From NCBI GenBank assembly GCA_041320695.1, contig JBGGOQ010000003.1, positions 226,974 through 290,973 of the forward strand: a stretch of DNA of 64,000 bases, written 5' to 3'. The notes beneath the pieces were generated by a model, which searched no databases, had not been told where the DNA came from, and saw only the letters and a list, made by a program, of their open reading frames with translations. The position numbers and the translations under genes were made by a program. The stretch's first letter is position 1. Every line of letters starts with the position of its first letter. This DNA is from Caldicellulosiruptoraceae bacterium PP1 (GTDB lineage: Bacteria > Bacillota > Thermoanaerobacteria > Caldicellulosiruptorales > Caldicellulosiruptoraceae). Shown here one piece after another: positions 26,966 to 37,581 of this stretch.

Positions 26966-27394
26966 TTATTTTTTTGCTGCTGTAGCCTTTGGCTTTTTAG
27001 CACCGTATTTGGATCTCCCTTGTTTTCTATTAGCAACACCAGCTGTATCTAAAGTACCTCTTACGATATGGTATCTAACACCAGGTAAGTCCTTTACCCT
27101 ACCACCTCTTACTAAAACAACTGAGTGTTCTTGTAGATTGTGGCCAATACCTGGAATGTATGCAGTTACTTCAATACCATTTGTAAGCCTTACTCTGGCA
27201 ACCTTTCTTAGAGCTGAGTTTGGCTTTTTAGGTGTAACTGTTTTAACAACAGTACAAACACCTCTCTTTTGTGGGCTGCTTAAATCATAGTACTTTTTAT
27301 TAAGTGTATTGTAGCCCTTTTGAAGTGCTGGTGCCTTTGATTTAAATGATTTCTTTTCTCTACCTTTTCTAACTAATTGATTAATTGTTGGCAT
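26966..27394 (-). CDS. rpsL: 30S ribosomal protein S12
   Basis: 142 residues, ATG start with AGGAGGT upstream. [17 protein letters not shown] and [18 protein letters not shown] contain Lys at both positions where substitutions give streptomycin resistance, so this looks wild type. It lies in the decoding centre. The C terminus carries a Lys/Ala-rich extension. Confidence 0.98.
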   Translation of the reverse strand: MPTINQLVRKGREKKSFKSKAPALQKGYNTLNKKYYDLSSPQKRGVCTVVKTVTPKKPNSALRKVARVRLTNGIEVTAYIPGIGHNLQEHSVVLVRGGRVKDLPGVRYHIVRGTLDTAGVANRKQGRSKYGAKKPKATAAKK

Positions 27395-27425
27395 TCTCTT
27401 ATTTACACCTCCTTTTTAAAAATAT

Positions 27426-27674
27426 TTATAAAATTGCAGCAGAAGATGCAGAAACGTTGATTCCACAAAATCTGCCCAATTCTTTCTTAGAATCAACAAA
27501 GATAAGTTTTATGTTTTTTTGGTTACACATATTTATTATATCCCTTACAACCCAATCATCACTATCTTTTGCGACAACAACTATTTTTGCTTTGCCTTCA
27601 TGAATAGCTTGGGCTGTTTGCCTTGCTCCAACCATCTTAGGCATATTTTTTATCTGTTCTAATTCCGGTGTCAA
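27426..27674 (-). CDS. L7Ae-family (YbxF-like) ribosomal protein
   Basis: 82 residues from TTG 27674, with GGGGAGG 8 bases upstream, matching the 82-residue YbxF of Bacillus. The longer frame to 27737 has no ribosome binding site. GARQTAQAIHEGKAKIVVVAKD and VDSKKELGRFCGINVSASSAAIL show the L7Ae/L30e K-turn-binding fold. It occupies the conserved position between rpoC and rpsL. Confidence 0.92.
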   Translation of the reverse strand: MTPELEQIKNMPKMVGARQTAQAIHEGKAKIVVVAKDSDDWVVRDIINMCNQKNIKLIFVDSKKELGRFCGINVSASSAAIL

Positions 27675-27787
27675 TAGATATTCCTCCCCTTTTATACTGG
27701 AAGGTTGAAAATTACACTCAAATATAATAACATTCATTTAATTTTATGTCAAGAAAGGTTAAAAAACTTAAAATCTTTGCAAATGGA

Positions 27788-27830
27788 TGTGCCAACGAGA
27801 ACAGTCCCCATTGGCTCACCCATTGGCTCA
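27788..27830. repeat. REP-like repeat overlapping the rpoC stop codon
   Basis: On the minus strand, GTGAGCCAATGGGGACTGTT followed by CTCGTTGGCAC forms an imperfect palindrome (GTG.CCAA/TTGG.CAC). A partial duplicate TGAGCCAATGG precedes it, and its first three bases are the rpoC stop TGA. It shares the GTGAGCCAAyGGGGAC core with unit A at 19541. Confidence 0.7.
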
Positions 27831-30800
27831 TATAATTTTTTCACTATCAAGTGAAATGTTTCTGTATTTTGACATTCCGGTTCCTGCAGGTATCAATTTA
27901 CCTATTATAACATTTTCCTTAAGACCAATAAGTGGGTCTACTTTACCTTTTATAGCTGCCTCTGTAAGAACCCTTGTTGTTTCTTGGAATGATGCAGCAG
28001 ATAAGAATGATTCGGTAGAAAGTGCAGCCTTTGTTATTCCAAGTAATACCCTTCTTCCAAGTGCAAATCTCTTTCCTTCTATCTCTGCTTTATCATTTTC
28101 TTCCATAAATCTATTAATATCAACAATCTCACCTGGAAGTAGATCTGTATCACCTGGATCCTCTACTTTTACTTTCTTCATCATTTGCTTAATTATTATC
28201 TCAATATGCTTGTCATTTATGTCAACACCCTGCATCTTATAAACCTTTTGAACCTCAGCTATAAGGTAGCCTTGAACATCTTTGAGTCCTTTAATCTTAA
28301 GTAGGTCATGAGGATTTAATGAACCTTCAGTAAGCTCGTCACCTGCTTTTACATAATCACCTGTTTGAACCTTTAGTCTTGCACCAAATGGAATCTCAAA
28401 TTCTTTTCTTGAAACCTCATGTTCACCATTTGGATTTTCGCTTTCTACAATAACCTTTCTCTTTTTGTCCTCTACAACTGTTACCCTTCCATCTATATCA
28501 CTTATTATTGCAACACCTTTTGGCTTTCTTGCTTCAAATAGCTCCTCAACACGAGGCAAACCATGAGTGATATCTTCTCCTGCAACACCACCTGTATGGA
28601 ATGTTCTCATTGTAAGCTGTGTTCCAGGTTCGCCAATAGCTTGTGCAGCAATTATACCAACAGCTTCACCTACGTTTATATGAAGGCCTGTTGCCATATC
28701 AAGGCCATAACATTTAGCACATATACCAACCTTAGTCTTGCACTCAAGAACAGACCTTACATATACACTTTTAATTCCGGCATTAGCAATTCTTTTGGCA
28801 AGACTATCTGTAATAAGTTCATTTTTAGAAACAATCTTTTCACCAGTTTGAGGGTCTGTAATATCCATCATGGCATATCTTCCGGTAATTCTATCCTCAA
28901 GTGTTTCAATAACTTCATTCCCATCTCTTATTTCTGATACCCAAATACCTTTATCTGTTCCGCAGTCCTCTTCTCTAACAATTATATCTTGTGCAACGTC
29001 AACAAGCCTTCTTGTTAAGTATCCTGAGTCTGCAGTTCTTAGTGCAGTATCAGCAAGACCTTTTCTTGCACCATGTGTTGATATGAAGAATTCCAAAACG
29101 TCAAGACCTTCTCTGAAGTTTGATTTAATTGGCATCTCAATTGTCTTACCTGATGGATTAGCCATAAGACCTCTCATACCTGCAAGCTGGCTTATCTGAT
29201 TCTTTGACCCTCTCGCACCTGAGTTTGCCATCATATAAATTGGATTAAACTCATCAAGGTTATCAATCAATGCTGTTGTAATCTTTTCTTTTGTTTCATT
29301 CCAAATTGCTATAACCTTATCATATCGTTCACCATCAGATATAAGACCACGTTTGAAAAGCATTTCTACTTTATCTACTTCGCTATCAGCTTCTGCTATC
29401 ATCTTTTCTTTTATCTCAGGAATTTCCATATCAGAAACTGAAATTGTCATCGCACCACATGTTGAAAATCTAAAACCAAGCTCTTTTACTTTATCAAGAA
29501 TCTCTGCAGTTCTTGTCATTCCATATTTTTTTATACACTTGTCAATAATCTTGCCTAACATCTTCTTATCAACAAGTGTATCAATCTCAAGTTTTAGTAA
29601 GTTTTCTTCTTTTGTTCTATCAACAAATCCTAAATCTTGCGGAATAGCCTGGTTGAATATTATCTTCCCAACAGTAGTATTTATTATATCTTTAACTAAC
29701 TTGCCGTTAATCTCTTTCTGCACACGAACCTTTATCTTTGCATGAAGAGCTATAACCTTATGGTCATAGGCAAGTATTGCTTCTTCTGGTGAAGCAAATA
29801 CCATACCTTCACCTTTGTCATTCTTCTTTTCCATTGTAAGATAGTAACACCCAAGTACCATATCCTGAGTTGGTACAACAACAGGCTTACCATCTTGAGG
29901 CTTTAAAAGATTGTTGGCAGAAAGCATCAAAAATCTTGCTTCAGCTTGTGCCTCTGATGAAAGTGGAACATGCACAGCCATCTGGTCACCGTCAAAGTCA
30001 GCATTGTATGCAGTACATACAAGAGGATGAAGCCTTATTGCCCTACCATCCATTAATACTGGTTCAAATGCTTGAATACCAAGCCTATGAAGTGTAGGAG
30101 CACGGTTTAGTAAAACTGGGTGGTCTTTTATAACCTCCTCAAGAATGTCCCATACCTCAGATCTTGCTTTTTCGACTGTTTTCTTTGCATTTTTGATATT
30201 TGAACAAATTCCTCTTTCAACAAGTTTTTTCATAACAAATGGCTTAAATAGCTCCAATGCCATTTCTTTTGGAAGACCACATTGGTAAATCTTTAGCTGT
30301 GGACCTACAACTATAACCGAACGTCCTGAGTAGTCAACCCTCTTACCAAGAAGATTTTGTCTAAATCTTCCTTGCTTACCTTTGAGCATGTCAGAAAGTG
30401 ATTTAAGAGGTCTATTCCCAGGACCTGTAACTGGTCTTCCACGCCTTCCGTTATCAATTAGTGCATCAACAGCTTCTTGAAGCATTCTTTTTTCGTTTCT
30501 AATTATAAGCTCTGGTGCACCTAAATCAATAAGCCTTTTGAGTCTGTTATTTCTATTTATAACCCTTCTATAAAGGTCATTTAAATCAGATGTTGCAAAT
30601 CTTCCACCATCAAGCTGAACCATTGGCCTAAGTTCAGGTGGTATAACAGGTAAAACCTCTAGTATCATCCATTCAGGTCTGTTATTAGATTTTCTAAAGG
30701 CCTCGACAACTTCAAGTCTTTTTATAATTCTTAACTGTTTTTGTCCCTTTGAAGTATCAAGCTCTTTTTTTAATTCTTCTGAAAGTTTATCAAGATCAAT

Positions 30801-31346
30801 TTCTTTTAATAATTCTTTTATAGCCTCTGCACCCATTCCGGCTTTAAATCTATCGCCGTATTTATCCCTATATTCCCTATATTCTTTATCTGTAAGTATC
30901 TGCTTTTTCTGAAGCTCAGAAACATCTCCCGGATCAGTAACAATATAGGAGGCAAAGTATAAAACCTTTTCAAGATTTCTTGGAGTGATATCCAAAATCA
31001 AGCTCATTCTGCTTGGAACACCTTTGAAATACCAAATGTGAGAAACTGGAGCAGCAAGTTCAATATGCCCCATTCTCTCACGTCTAACCTTTGATTTTGT
31101 TACTTCAACACCACATTTGTCACATACAACACCTTTGTATTTTACCTTCTTGTATTTTCCGCAGTGACATTCCCAATCCTTTGTTGGTCCAAAAATCTTT
31201 TCACAGAATAAGCCGTCCCTTTCAGGTTTTAATGTCCTATAATTTATTGTTTCAGGTTTTTTTACTTCACCACGAGACCATTCTCTAATCTTTTCTGGGG
31301 AGGCAAGGCTAATCTTTATTGCATCGAAGTTAAATACCTCCTGCAA
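27828..31346 (-). CDS. rpoC: RNA polymerase beta' subunit
   Basis: 1172 residues. The N-terminal zinc site [20 protein letters not shown] (about 60-79), catalytic [12 protein letters not shown] (about 440-451, three Asp for Mg2+), the second Cys site (CGTDKGI, later [12 protein letters not shown]), and the bridge and trigger helices are all in order. Start is TTG at 31346 with AGGAGGG upstream. The C terminus ends [16 protein letters not shown] and its TGA stop lies in a REP-like repeat, so the last few residues may differ from relatives. Confidence 0.98.
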   Translation of the reverse strand: MQEVFNFDAIKISLASPEKIREWSRGEVKKPETINYRTLKPERDGLFCEKIFGPTKDWECHCGKYKKVKYKGVVCDKCGVEVTKSKVRRERMGHIELAAPVSHIWYFKGVPSRMSLILDITPRNLEKVLYFASYIVTDPGDVSELQKKQILTDKEYREYRDKYGDRFKAGMGAEAIKELLKEIDLDKLSEELKKELDTSKGQKQLRIIKRLEVVEAFRKSNNRPEWMILEVLPVIPPELRPMVQLDGGRFATSDLNDLYRRVINRNNRLKRLIDLGAPELIIRNEKRMLQEAVDALIDNGRRGRPVTGPGNRPLKSLSDMLKGKQGRFRQNLLGKRVDYSGRSVIVVGPQLKIYQCGLPKEMALELFKPFVMKKLVERGICSNIKNAKKTVEKARSEVWDILEEVIKDHPVLLNRAPTLHRLGIQAFEPVLMDGRAIRLHPLVCTAYNADFDGDQMAVHVPLSSEAQAEARFLMLSANNLLKPQDGKPVVVPTQDMVLGCYYLTMEKKNDKGEGMVFASPEEAILAYDHKVIALHAKIKVRVQKEINGKLVKDIINTTVGKIIFNQAIPQDLGFVDRTKEENLLKLEIDTLVDKKMLGKIIDKCIKKYGMTRTAEILDKVKELGFRFSTCGAMTISVSDMEIPEIKEKMIAEADSEVDKVEMLFKRGLISDGERYDKVIAIWNETKEKITTALIDNLDEFNPIYMMANSGARGSKNQISQLAGMRGLMANPSGKTIEMPIKSNFREGLDVLEFFISTHGARKGLADTALRTADSGYLTRRLVDVAQDIIVREEDCGTDKGIWVSEIRDGNEVIETLEDRITGRYAMMDITDPQTGEKIVSKNELITDSLAKRIANAGIKSVYVRSVLECKTKVGICAKCYGLDMATGLHINVGEAVGIIAAQAIGEPGTQLTMRTFHTGGVAGEDITHGLPRVEELFEARKPKGVAIISDIDGRVTVVEDKKRKVIVESENPNGEHEVSRKEFEIPFGARLKVQTGDYVKAGDELTEGSLNPHDLLKIKGLKDVQGYLIAEVQKVYKMQGVDINDKHIEIIIKQMMKKVKVEDPGDTDLLPGEIVDINRFMEENDKAEIEGKRFALGRRVLLGITKAALSTESFLSAASFQETTRVLTEAAIKGKVDPLIGLKENVIIGKLIPAGTGMSKYRNISLDSEKII

Positions 31347-31365
31347 TTTAAAACCCTCCTAAGCT

Positions 31366-34300
31366 TTATTCATCAAATTGGTCGTCATCACCAAAATCAA
31401 CGTCAATAACCTTTCCGTTCATAAGTTCTTCATAGAACTTGTCGTTTGATTCAAAGTCCTCTAAGATATCTTCTTCATCAGAAACCTCTCTATCTCTTGC
31501 CAAATCAAAAGGTGAAAGACTTTGCTCATCATCATCTATTGATTCCTTAAGCTCAACCTCTTCATTCTCTTCAGAAAGAAGTTTGACATCAAGGCACAAA
31601 CTCTGAAGTTCTTTTACTAAAACCTTGAATGATTCCGGTATTCCTGGCTCTGGTATATTTTCACCTTTAACAATTGCCTCATAAGTCTTTACCCTTCCTG
31701 TAACATCGTCTGATTTTACAGTGAGTAGCTCTTGCAATGTATATGCAGCACCATACGCTTCAATAGCCCAAACTTCCATCTCACCAAATCTTTGCCCACC
31801 AAATTGTGCTTTACCGCCAAGTGGCTGTTGTGTAACAAGTGAGTATGGTCCTGTTGAACGAGCATGAATCTTGTCATCAACCAGGTGAGCAAGTTTCAGC
31901 ATATACATGTATCCAACTGTAACCTCATTGTCAAAAGGCTCTCCAGTCCTTCCATCATAAAGCATTGTTTTACCATTTGGCTGTAAACCTGCCATTGAAA
32001 GTGCTTCTTCTATGTCCTCTTCTTTTGCACCATCAAAAACAGGTGTTGCAACCTTCCAACCAAGAGCCCTTGCGGCATATCCTAAGTGAACCTCAAGTAT
32101 CTGTCCTATATTCATACGTGAAGGAACGCCCAAAGGATTTAGAACAATGTCAACTGGTGTGCCATCTGGTAAGAATGGCATGTCCTCAACTGGCAGTATC
32201 CTTGAGATAACACCCTTATTTCCGTGTCTACCAGCCATCTTATCACCAACAGATATTTTCCTCTTTTGAGCTATATAAACACGAACAAGCTGGTTTACAC
32301 CAGGTGGCAGTTCATCACCATTTTCCCTTGTGAATACTCTAACATCTACTATTATTCCACCTTCACCATGTGGAACCCTAAGAGAAGTATCCCTTGTTTC
32401 TCGTGCCTTTTCACCAAAGATTGCACGAAGAAGCCTTTCTTCTGCTGTAAGCTCTGTTTCGCCCTTTGGTGTAACCTTACCTACAAGGATATCACCGCTT
32501 TTTACCTCGGCACCAATACGTATAATACCTCTTTCATCAAGGTCTTTTACTTGATCTTCACCAATATTGGGGATATCTCTTGTTATCTCTTCTGGCCCTA
32601 ATTTTGTATCTCTTGCTTCACATTCATATTCTTCTATATGGATAGATGTGTAAACATCATCTTTAACAAGTCTTTCAGATAGTAATATAGCATCTTCGTA
32701 GTTATAGCCTTCCCATGGCATGAATGCAACCAATACATTTTTACCAAGTGCAAGTTCTCCTAATTGAGTTGAAGGACCATCAGCTATAACCTCACCTGCT
32801 TTTACTCTATCGCCTTTTTTAACAATAGGTCTTTGGTTAAAGCAAGTACCTTGGTTTGTTCTCTTAAATTTAAGTATTTGGTAGCTATCCTTAGTACCAT
32901 CATCATTTTTTATGACAACTTCGTTAGCTGAAACCTTCTCAACAATTCCATCCTTCTTTGAAAGAATACATACTCCTGAGTCTACTGCTGCTCTATATTC
33001 AATACCAGTTCCAACAACTGGTGAGTCGGTAATTAAAAGTGGAACTGCCTGACGCTGCATGTTTGAACCCATAAGTGCTCTGTTTGCGTCGTCATTTTCC
33101 AAAAACGGAATAAGTGCTGTTGAAACTGATACTATCTGCTTTGGAGAAATATCTACAAGGTCTACCTCATTTTTGTTTACTTCTATAATGTCTTCACCAA
33201 ATCTAACAGTTATTTTTGAATGTATAAACTTTCCTTCCTCATCTACTGGCTCTGTTGCTTGAGCAATTTTGTAGGTATCTTCTTCGTCAGCAGTAAGGAA
33301 AATAACCTCATTTGTAACTTTTCCTTCTTTTTTGTCAACCTTTCTATAAGGTGTTTCTAAAAATCCATATTCATTTACCCTTGCATATGTTGCTAATGAT
33401 GTTATAAGACCTATGTTTGGACCTTCTGGTGTCTCAATAGGACACATTCTTCCATAATGTGAATGGTGAACGTCTCTTACCTCAAACCCTGCTCTATCTC
33501 TTGAAAGTCCACCAGGACCTAATGCAGATAGTCTTCTTTTGTTAGTTAATGCTGCAAGTGGATTAACTTGATCCATAAACTGTGATAATTGGCTTGATCC
33601 AAAAAATTCTTTGATTGTTGCTGTAACTGGACGGATATTTATTAGGGTTTGCGGTGTTACAGAATCTATATCCTGTGTTGTCATTCTTTCTCTTATAACC
33701 CTTTCCATCCTTGTAAAACCAATTCTAAATTGGTTTTGAAGTAGCTCGCCTACTGCTCTTACACGTCTATTTCCAAGGTGGTCTATATCATCTACATTCC
33801 CAATGCCATATTTAAGACCTAAGAAATAACTTGTTGCTGCATATATATCATCAATTGTTAAGCAATATGGAACTAATTCTTTTATTCTCTTTTTAATAAG
33901 TTCTTTTCTTTCATTTATGTCATTTGTTTCGGATAATATTTCTTTTAAAACAGGAAGATATACAGATTCCCGTATATTTAAATCTGAAACATCAAAGTCT
34001 ACATATTTATCTATTCTAACAAAATAGTTTCCAATAACCTTAAACTTTCTTCCTTCTTCAATGTAAATCTCAACTTCATTAATACCCGCATCTTGAATTG
34101 CTTGTGCTGTTTCTCTATTTAGAAGTTCTCCTTCTTTTGCTAAAATCTCACCTGTTCTTTCATCAACAACATCTTGAGCAATTCTCTTATTAAATATCCT
34201 CTTCCAGATAGCTAATTTTTTGTTGAACTTATATCTTCCAACCTTTGCTAAGTCATATCTTTTTGGGTCAAAGAATAGGTTATATAGTAGATTCTTTGCA

Positions 34301-35067
34301 TTTTCTACGTTTGGTGGTTCACCAGGTCTTAGCCTTTTGTAAATTTCTAAAAGTGCATTGTCTATTGGATTCCCTGAATCACCCTTTGCTGCTTCTTTAT
34401 CAAGTGCAGCTTTAAGCCTTTCATCTTCACCAAATTTTTTAAATATAAGGTCGTGATTGTAAAGTCCAAAAGCCTTTAGTAATATTGTTAAAGAAACCTT
34501 ACGAGTTCTATCAAGTCTAACTGATATAAGTTCTGTTGTGTCTGTTTCATATTCAAGCCAAGCTCCACGATTTGGTATTAATGTAGCACCAAATATGCGT
34601 CTTCCTTGTTTATCAATCTGTGATGAAAAATATGCTCCAGGAGAACGTATAAGCTGGCTAACAATTACCCTTTCTGCTCCATTTATAATAAAGGTTCCGC
34701 TGTCAGTCATTATTGGGAACTCGCCCATATATATATCCTGCTCTTTTATCTCTCCTGTTTCTTTATTTATAAGCCTTACTCTAACTTTAAGCGGCCTTGC
34801 ATATGTTGCATCTCTTTCTTTGCACTCTTGAATAGAGTATTTGGGTTCCCCATCAAAGTAATAATCAATAAACTCAAGAAGTAAATTCTCAGTATAGTCT
34901 TTTATTGGGGAAATGTCTTTTAAAAGCTCTCTTAAGCCTTCATCGAGAAACCATTGAAATGAATTTTTTTGGATTTCCAAAAGATATGGTAAATCCAATA
35001 CCTCTTTTACCTTACCATAACTCATTCTTTTTGCTTTTCCGTACTGGACTGGCTTTGGTATGGCCAA
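31366..35067 (-). CDS. rpoB: RNA polymerase beta subunit
   Basis: 1233 residues, normal length for Firmicutes. The rifampicin pocket reads [20 protein letters not shown], then [10 protein letters not shown]. The position of E. coli His526 is Asn (residue 509), and Ser522 is Ala. Active-site Lys region [21 protein letters not shown] and C-terminal [18 protein letters not shown] are intact; the last 70 residues are strongly acidic. Start is TTG at 35067 with AGAGGTGA upstream. No rplJ or rplL lies upstream, unlike the common arrangement; the gene has its own strong promoter. Confidence 0.98.
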   Translation of the reverse strand: MAIPKPVQYGKAKRMSYGKVKEVLDLPYLLEIQKNSFQWFLDEGLRELLKDISPIKDYTENLLLEFIDYYFDGEPKYSIQECKERDATYARPLKVRVRLINKETGEIKEQDIYMGEFPIMTDSGTFIINGAERVIVSQLIRSPGAYFSSQIDKQGRRIFGATLIPNRGAWLEYETDTTELISVRLDRTRKVSLTILLKAFGLYNHDLIFKKFGEDERLKAALDKEAAKGDSGNPIDNALLEIYKRLRPGEPPNVENAKNLLYNLFFDPKRYDLAKVGRYKFNKKLAIWKRIFNKRIAQDVVDERTGEILAKEGELLNRETAQAIQDAGINEVEIYIEEGRKFKVIGNYFVRIDKYVDFDVSDLNIRESVYLPVLKEILSETNDINERKELIKKRIKELVPYCLTIDDIYAATSYFLGLKYGIGNVDDIDHLGNRRVRAVGELLQNQFRIGFTRMERVIRERMTTQDIDSVTPQTLINIRPVTATIKEFFGSSQLSQFMDQVNPLAALTNKRRLSALGPGGLSRDRAGFEVRDVHHSHYGRMCPIETPEGPNIGLITSLATYARVNEYGFLETPYRKVDKKEGKVTNEVIFLTADEEDTYKIAQATEPVDEEGKFIHSKITVRFGEDIIEVNKNEVDLVDISPKQIVSVSTALIPFLENDDANRALMGSNMQRQAVPLLITDSPVVGTGIEYRAAVDSGVCILSKKDGIVEKVSANEVVIKNDDGTKDSYQILKFKRTNQGTCFNQRPIVKKGDRVKAGEVIADGPSTQLGELALGKNVLVAFMPWEGYNYEDAILLSERLVKDDVYTSIHIEEYECEARDTKLGPEEITRDIPNIGEDQVKDLDERGIIRIGAEVKSGDILVGKVTPKGETELTAEERLLRAIFGEKARETRDTSLRVPHGEGGIIVDVRVFTRENGDELPPGVNQLVRVYIAQKRKISVGDKMAGRHGNKGVISRILPVEDMPFLPDGTPVDIVLNPLGVPSRMNIGQILEVHLGYAARALGWKVATPVFDGAKEEDIEEALSMAGLQPNGKTMLYDGRTGEPFDNEVTVGYMYMLKLAHLVDDKIHARSTGPYSLVTQQPLGGKAQFGGQRFGEMEVWAIEAYGAAYTLQELLTVKSDDVTGRVKTYEAIVKGENIPEPGIPESFKVLVKELQSLCLDVKLLSEENEEVELKESIDDDEQSLSPFDLARDREVSDEEDILEDFESNDKFYEELMNGKVIDVDFGDDDQFDE

Positions 35068-35209
35068 TTAAATCACCTCTTAAAAAATCCTTATCTTTAT
35101 TATTATTTACATAAATTGTATAGCTTATTCTATTAAGCTCTTTTTGTAATGTAACTTAGAGTTGTATTATCGAAAAAGCAGACAAAAACCCATATTAATG
35201 CATTTTGAT

Positions 35210-35239
35210 ATTCTACCACAATTTAGATTGGAATGTCAA
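35210..35239 (-). promoter_or_regulatory. Promoter of rpoB-rpoC
   Basis: On the minus strand consensus TTGACA (35239-35234), an 18-base spacer and TAGAAT (35215-35210) with a TGTGG extension. The leader is about 135 bases and includes a weak stem-loop AGCTTA/TAAGCT near 35120-35140. Confidence 0.75.
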
Positions 35240-35262
35240 TATAGATATTTTTGTGGTATAAT
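35234..35262 (+). promoter_or_regulatory. Promoter of the AbrB/RelE-type toxin-antitoxin pair
   Basis: Extended -10 TTGTGGTATAAT (35251-35262). Counting 17 bases back, the -35 falls on TGTCAA (35234-35239), the complement of the rpoB TTGACA. The two -10 regions form an inverted repeat, ATTCTACCACAA (35210-35221) / TTGTGGTATAAT, with one mismatch. Confidence 0.6.
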
Positions 35263-35299
35263 AAAAATAAAGATTTAAAAACAATGGTGGTGAACAAAA

Positions 35300-35575
35300 A
35301 TGTCTATTACTGTCCTTAAAAAAAATTCCCAAGTAATTTTACCTCATAGATTAATAAATAGAATGGGTCTTAAACCTGGTGATAAATTTGAAATTATTGA
35401 AAAAGACGGTGGTATATTTCTTGTCCCAATAGTTGTTTATCCAAAAAGAAAGATTAGGAAGATTACAAAAATTGTTTCAAAGGCAAATAGAGAAAGTAAA
35501 AGCAATTTAACAAAAATATATAATAATGTCGATGAGGCATTTAAAAATATGGGGATAAACTTCAATGAATTATAA
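35300..35575 (+). CDS. AbrB/SpoVT-like antitoxin
   Basis: 91 residues. The N-terminal half is a swapped-hairpin DNA-binding fold (ITVLKKNSQVILPHRLINRM then GLKPGDKFEIIEKDGGIFLVP). The C-terminal half is basic then acidic, as in toxin-binding tails. ATG with GGTGGTGA upstream. Overlaps the toxin gene by 11 bases. It likely autoregulates, and its promoter abuts that of rpoBC. Confidence 0.82.
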   Translation: MSITVLKKNSQVILPHRLINRMGLKPGDKFEIIEKDGGIFLVPIVVYPKRKIRKITKIVSKANRESKSNLTKIYNNVDEAFKNMGINFNEL

Positions 35576-35825
35576 GATTGAAATAACAACTCACTTTGAA
35601 AAACAATTAAAAAGATTAAACAAAAATGAACAAAAGATAGTCTATAATAAATTAAATTTATTAATTAATAACCCTTTTCATCCTTCTTTAAGAACAAAGA
35701 AGGTTCAAGGTCTCGAAAATGTCTTTGAATGTAGAATTAATATGGATATAAGACTACTATGGCAATATAAAAATAATAATATCATACTTTTATTAACTAT
35801 TGGCCATCATAATGAGATTTTTTAG
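35565..35825 (+). CDS. RelE/ParE-superfamily toxin
   Basis: 86 residues. HFEKQLKRLNKNEQKIVYNKL (9-29), then LRTKKVQGLENVFECRINMD and IRLLWQYKNNNIILLLTIGHHNEIF match the RelE/YafQ/ParE fold, with basic residues and the terminal HH. Most relatives cleave mRNA on the ribosome. It is coupled to the antitoxin and overlaps the convergent GGDEF-EAL gene by 29 bases at its 3' end. Confidence 0.85.
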   Translation: MNYKIEITTHFEKQLKRLNKNEQKIVYNKLNLLINNPFHPSLRTKKVQGLENVFECRINMDIRLLWQYKNNNIILLLTIGHHNEIF

Positions 35826-37470
35826 GCAAAAATTTATCTCTGAATTCCCCTGCACTTATTGGTTTACTTATCAAATATCCTTGTATATAATCACACCCTT
35901 GGTCTTTTAGAATTTTAAACTGCTCCTCTGTTTCAACACCTTCTGCTACCACTTCAATTCTTAAAACATGAGCAAGTTCAATTAGGTTTTTAATTATCTT
36001 TGTTTCTTTTGAGGCTTCCATCATGCTCATAATAAATGATTTGTCAATTTTTAACATGTCTATTGGTAATGTTTGTAAATAGTTTAATGAAGAATAACCT
36101 ATACCAAAGTCATCTAAAATAACTTTAAGCCCCAATTCTTTAAGATTATAAAGAGCATTTATAGTTGTTTCAACATCTTCCATTGCTGATGTTTCTGTGA
36201 TCTCTATATTTATATTATTTGGATTTAATAGCCCAACTGATGAAAACTCTTTAATAATATTTAAAAAACTACTATCTTGAAACTGTTTAATTGATGTATT
36301 TATTGAAATGCTAAAATCATCTCTACATAAGCTTTTCCACTCATTAATCTGCCTGTTTGCGTCTTTTAAAACCCAATTTCCTATTGGTATTATAAGACCA
36401 GAGTTTTCAGCTATTGGGATAAAATCATTAGGAGAAATCATGCCTTTTTGTGGATGCTGCCATCTTAAAAGTGCTTCTGCTCCTTTAACTTTTTCATCTG
36501 AAATTTTATATATTGGTTGATATACCAAATAAAACTCATTATTAGAAAGTGCATGCCTTAAACCATTTTCAATTTCGTTTATCTTTATTATTTCAACATT
36601 AAATTCCTTTTGAAAATAGCACCATTTGTTTTTCCCGCTTGTTTTTGCTTTATTAAGTGCTATGTCTGCATTTTGAACAAGTGTTGCAGCATCATAAGCA
36701 TCATCAGGATATATAGATATACCCATGCTTATGCTAATAAAAAAATCATAATTGTCAAGTTTCCATTCACCTCTAAATACCCCATTTAGCTTTTTTAAAC
36801 AGTGCTCAATATCTATGTTATCATTTATTTCTGGAACAATAAAACCAAACTCGTCTCCACCTATTCTTGATAAAAATACTCCATCTTTTATAACAGTCAA
36901 AAGTTTTTGAGAAAACTCTCTAAGCAGGTTATCAGCTTTTATATGACCTACAATATCATTTATTGTTTTAAAATTATCAATATCAAGATATATTACTGCT
37001 AATCTTTTTTTATTTTTCTTATGAATATTTATCATTTCTTCAAGCATTTCATAGAAAAGAATTCTATTAGGAAGCCCTGTAATAAAATCATAGTATGCAT
37101 TTCTTATTAATTTCTCGTGGCTACTTTTCAGTGCTTTATATTGCTCATTCAGTTCCTTTTTTATAATTATTAGTTTTTGATGAGTATTTTTAAGATTCTG
37201 ATAGCTTTTAGCTAATTTTATATGTGATTTGTTTATTTCAAAAAGTTTTGATTTTATTAAAAAAAACAAAAGAGCTGATGTAATAAAAACAAAAAATAAG
37301 CCTTTATACATACTTATATATTTAATATCATTTATATCTTTTGTAATTTTGCCAAGCAATGAATCACTAAAAAATATCCATAAACTTGCTATAATAGTGT
37401 ATATAAGTGTTATTCTAAGTGCATCTTTATATATTGTTATTTTTTTATCATTTTTATTGCTTTTAAACAT
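35797..37470 (-). CDS. Membrane GGDEF-EAL protein (cyclic-di-GMP enzyme)
   Basis: 557 residues. Two membrane helices (about 13-30 and 50-67) with a short extracytoplasmic loop, a coiled coil (about 70-115), then GGDEF (intact RIGGDEFGF near 200) and EAL domains. The EAL part has EALLRW, NIEITET, DDFGIGYSSLNYLQ and VAEGVE, so phosphodiesterase activity is expected. No RxxD inhibitory site precedes GGDEF. Net activity cannot be read from sequence. Its proximity to exopolysaccharide genes suggests control of matrix or surface behaviour. Confidence 0.9.
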   Translation of the reverse strand: MFKSNKNDKKITIYKDALRITLIYTIIASLWIFFSDSLLGKITKDINDIKYISMYKGLFFVFITSALLFFLIKSKLFEINKSHIKLAKSYQNLKNTHQKLIIIKKELNEQYKALKSSHEKLIRNAYYDFITGLPNRILFYEMLEEMINIHKKNKKRLAVIYLDIDNFKTINDIVGHIKADNLLREFSQKLLTVIKDGVFLSRIGGDEFGFIVPEINDNIDIEHCLKKLNGVFRGEWKLDNYDFFISISMGISIYPDDAYDAATLVQNADIALNKAKTSGKNKWCYFQKEFNVEIIKINEIENGLRHALSNNEFYLVYQPIYKISDEKVKGAEALLRWQHPQKGMISPNDFIPIAENSGLIIPIGNWVLKDANRQINEWKSLCRDDFSISINTSIKQFQDSSFLNIIKEFSSVGLLNPNNINIEITETSAMEDVETTINALYNLKELGLKVILDDFGIGYSSLNYLQTLPIDMLKIDKSFIMSMMEASKETKIIKNLIELAHVLRIEVVAEGVETEEQFKILKDQGCDYIQGYLISKPISAGEFRDKFLPKKSHYDGQ

Positions 37471-37550
37471 GCTTTACATAATCCTTTATCAATTCTATTT
37501 ATATTTATACCCATTTTTAAATTTTTGTCTATAAAAATAAAATATAAAAT

Positions 37551-37580
37551 AATGCTACCATAAGATTTTATGGTAGCATT
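37551..37580 (-). terminator. Terminator between the Asn/Ser-rich gene and the GGDEF-EAL gene
   Basis: Perfect 13-bp stem AATGCTACCATAA (37551-37563) / TTATGGTAGCATT (37568-37580) with a 4-base loop. T-rich on both sides; it ends the minus-strand gene at 37582. Confidence 0.88.
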
Positions 37581-37581
37581 T

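Noticed and set aside
32224..32601. 125-residue plus-strand frame inside rpoB (and similar long antisense frames in rpoC, tuf and rpsL)
   Set aside because: Antisense shadows of strongly conserved genes, with no ribosome binding site or recognisable domain.
35068..35209. Leader of about 140 bases before rpoB considered as a riboswitch or L10-type leader
   Set aside because: Only a weak short stem is visible and no conserved ligand-binding pattern; rplJ is not present.
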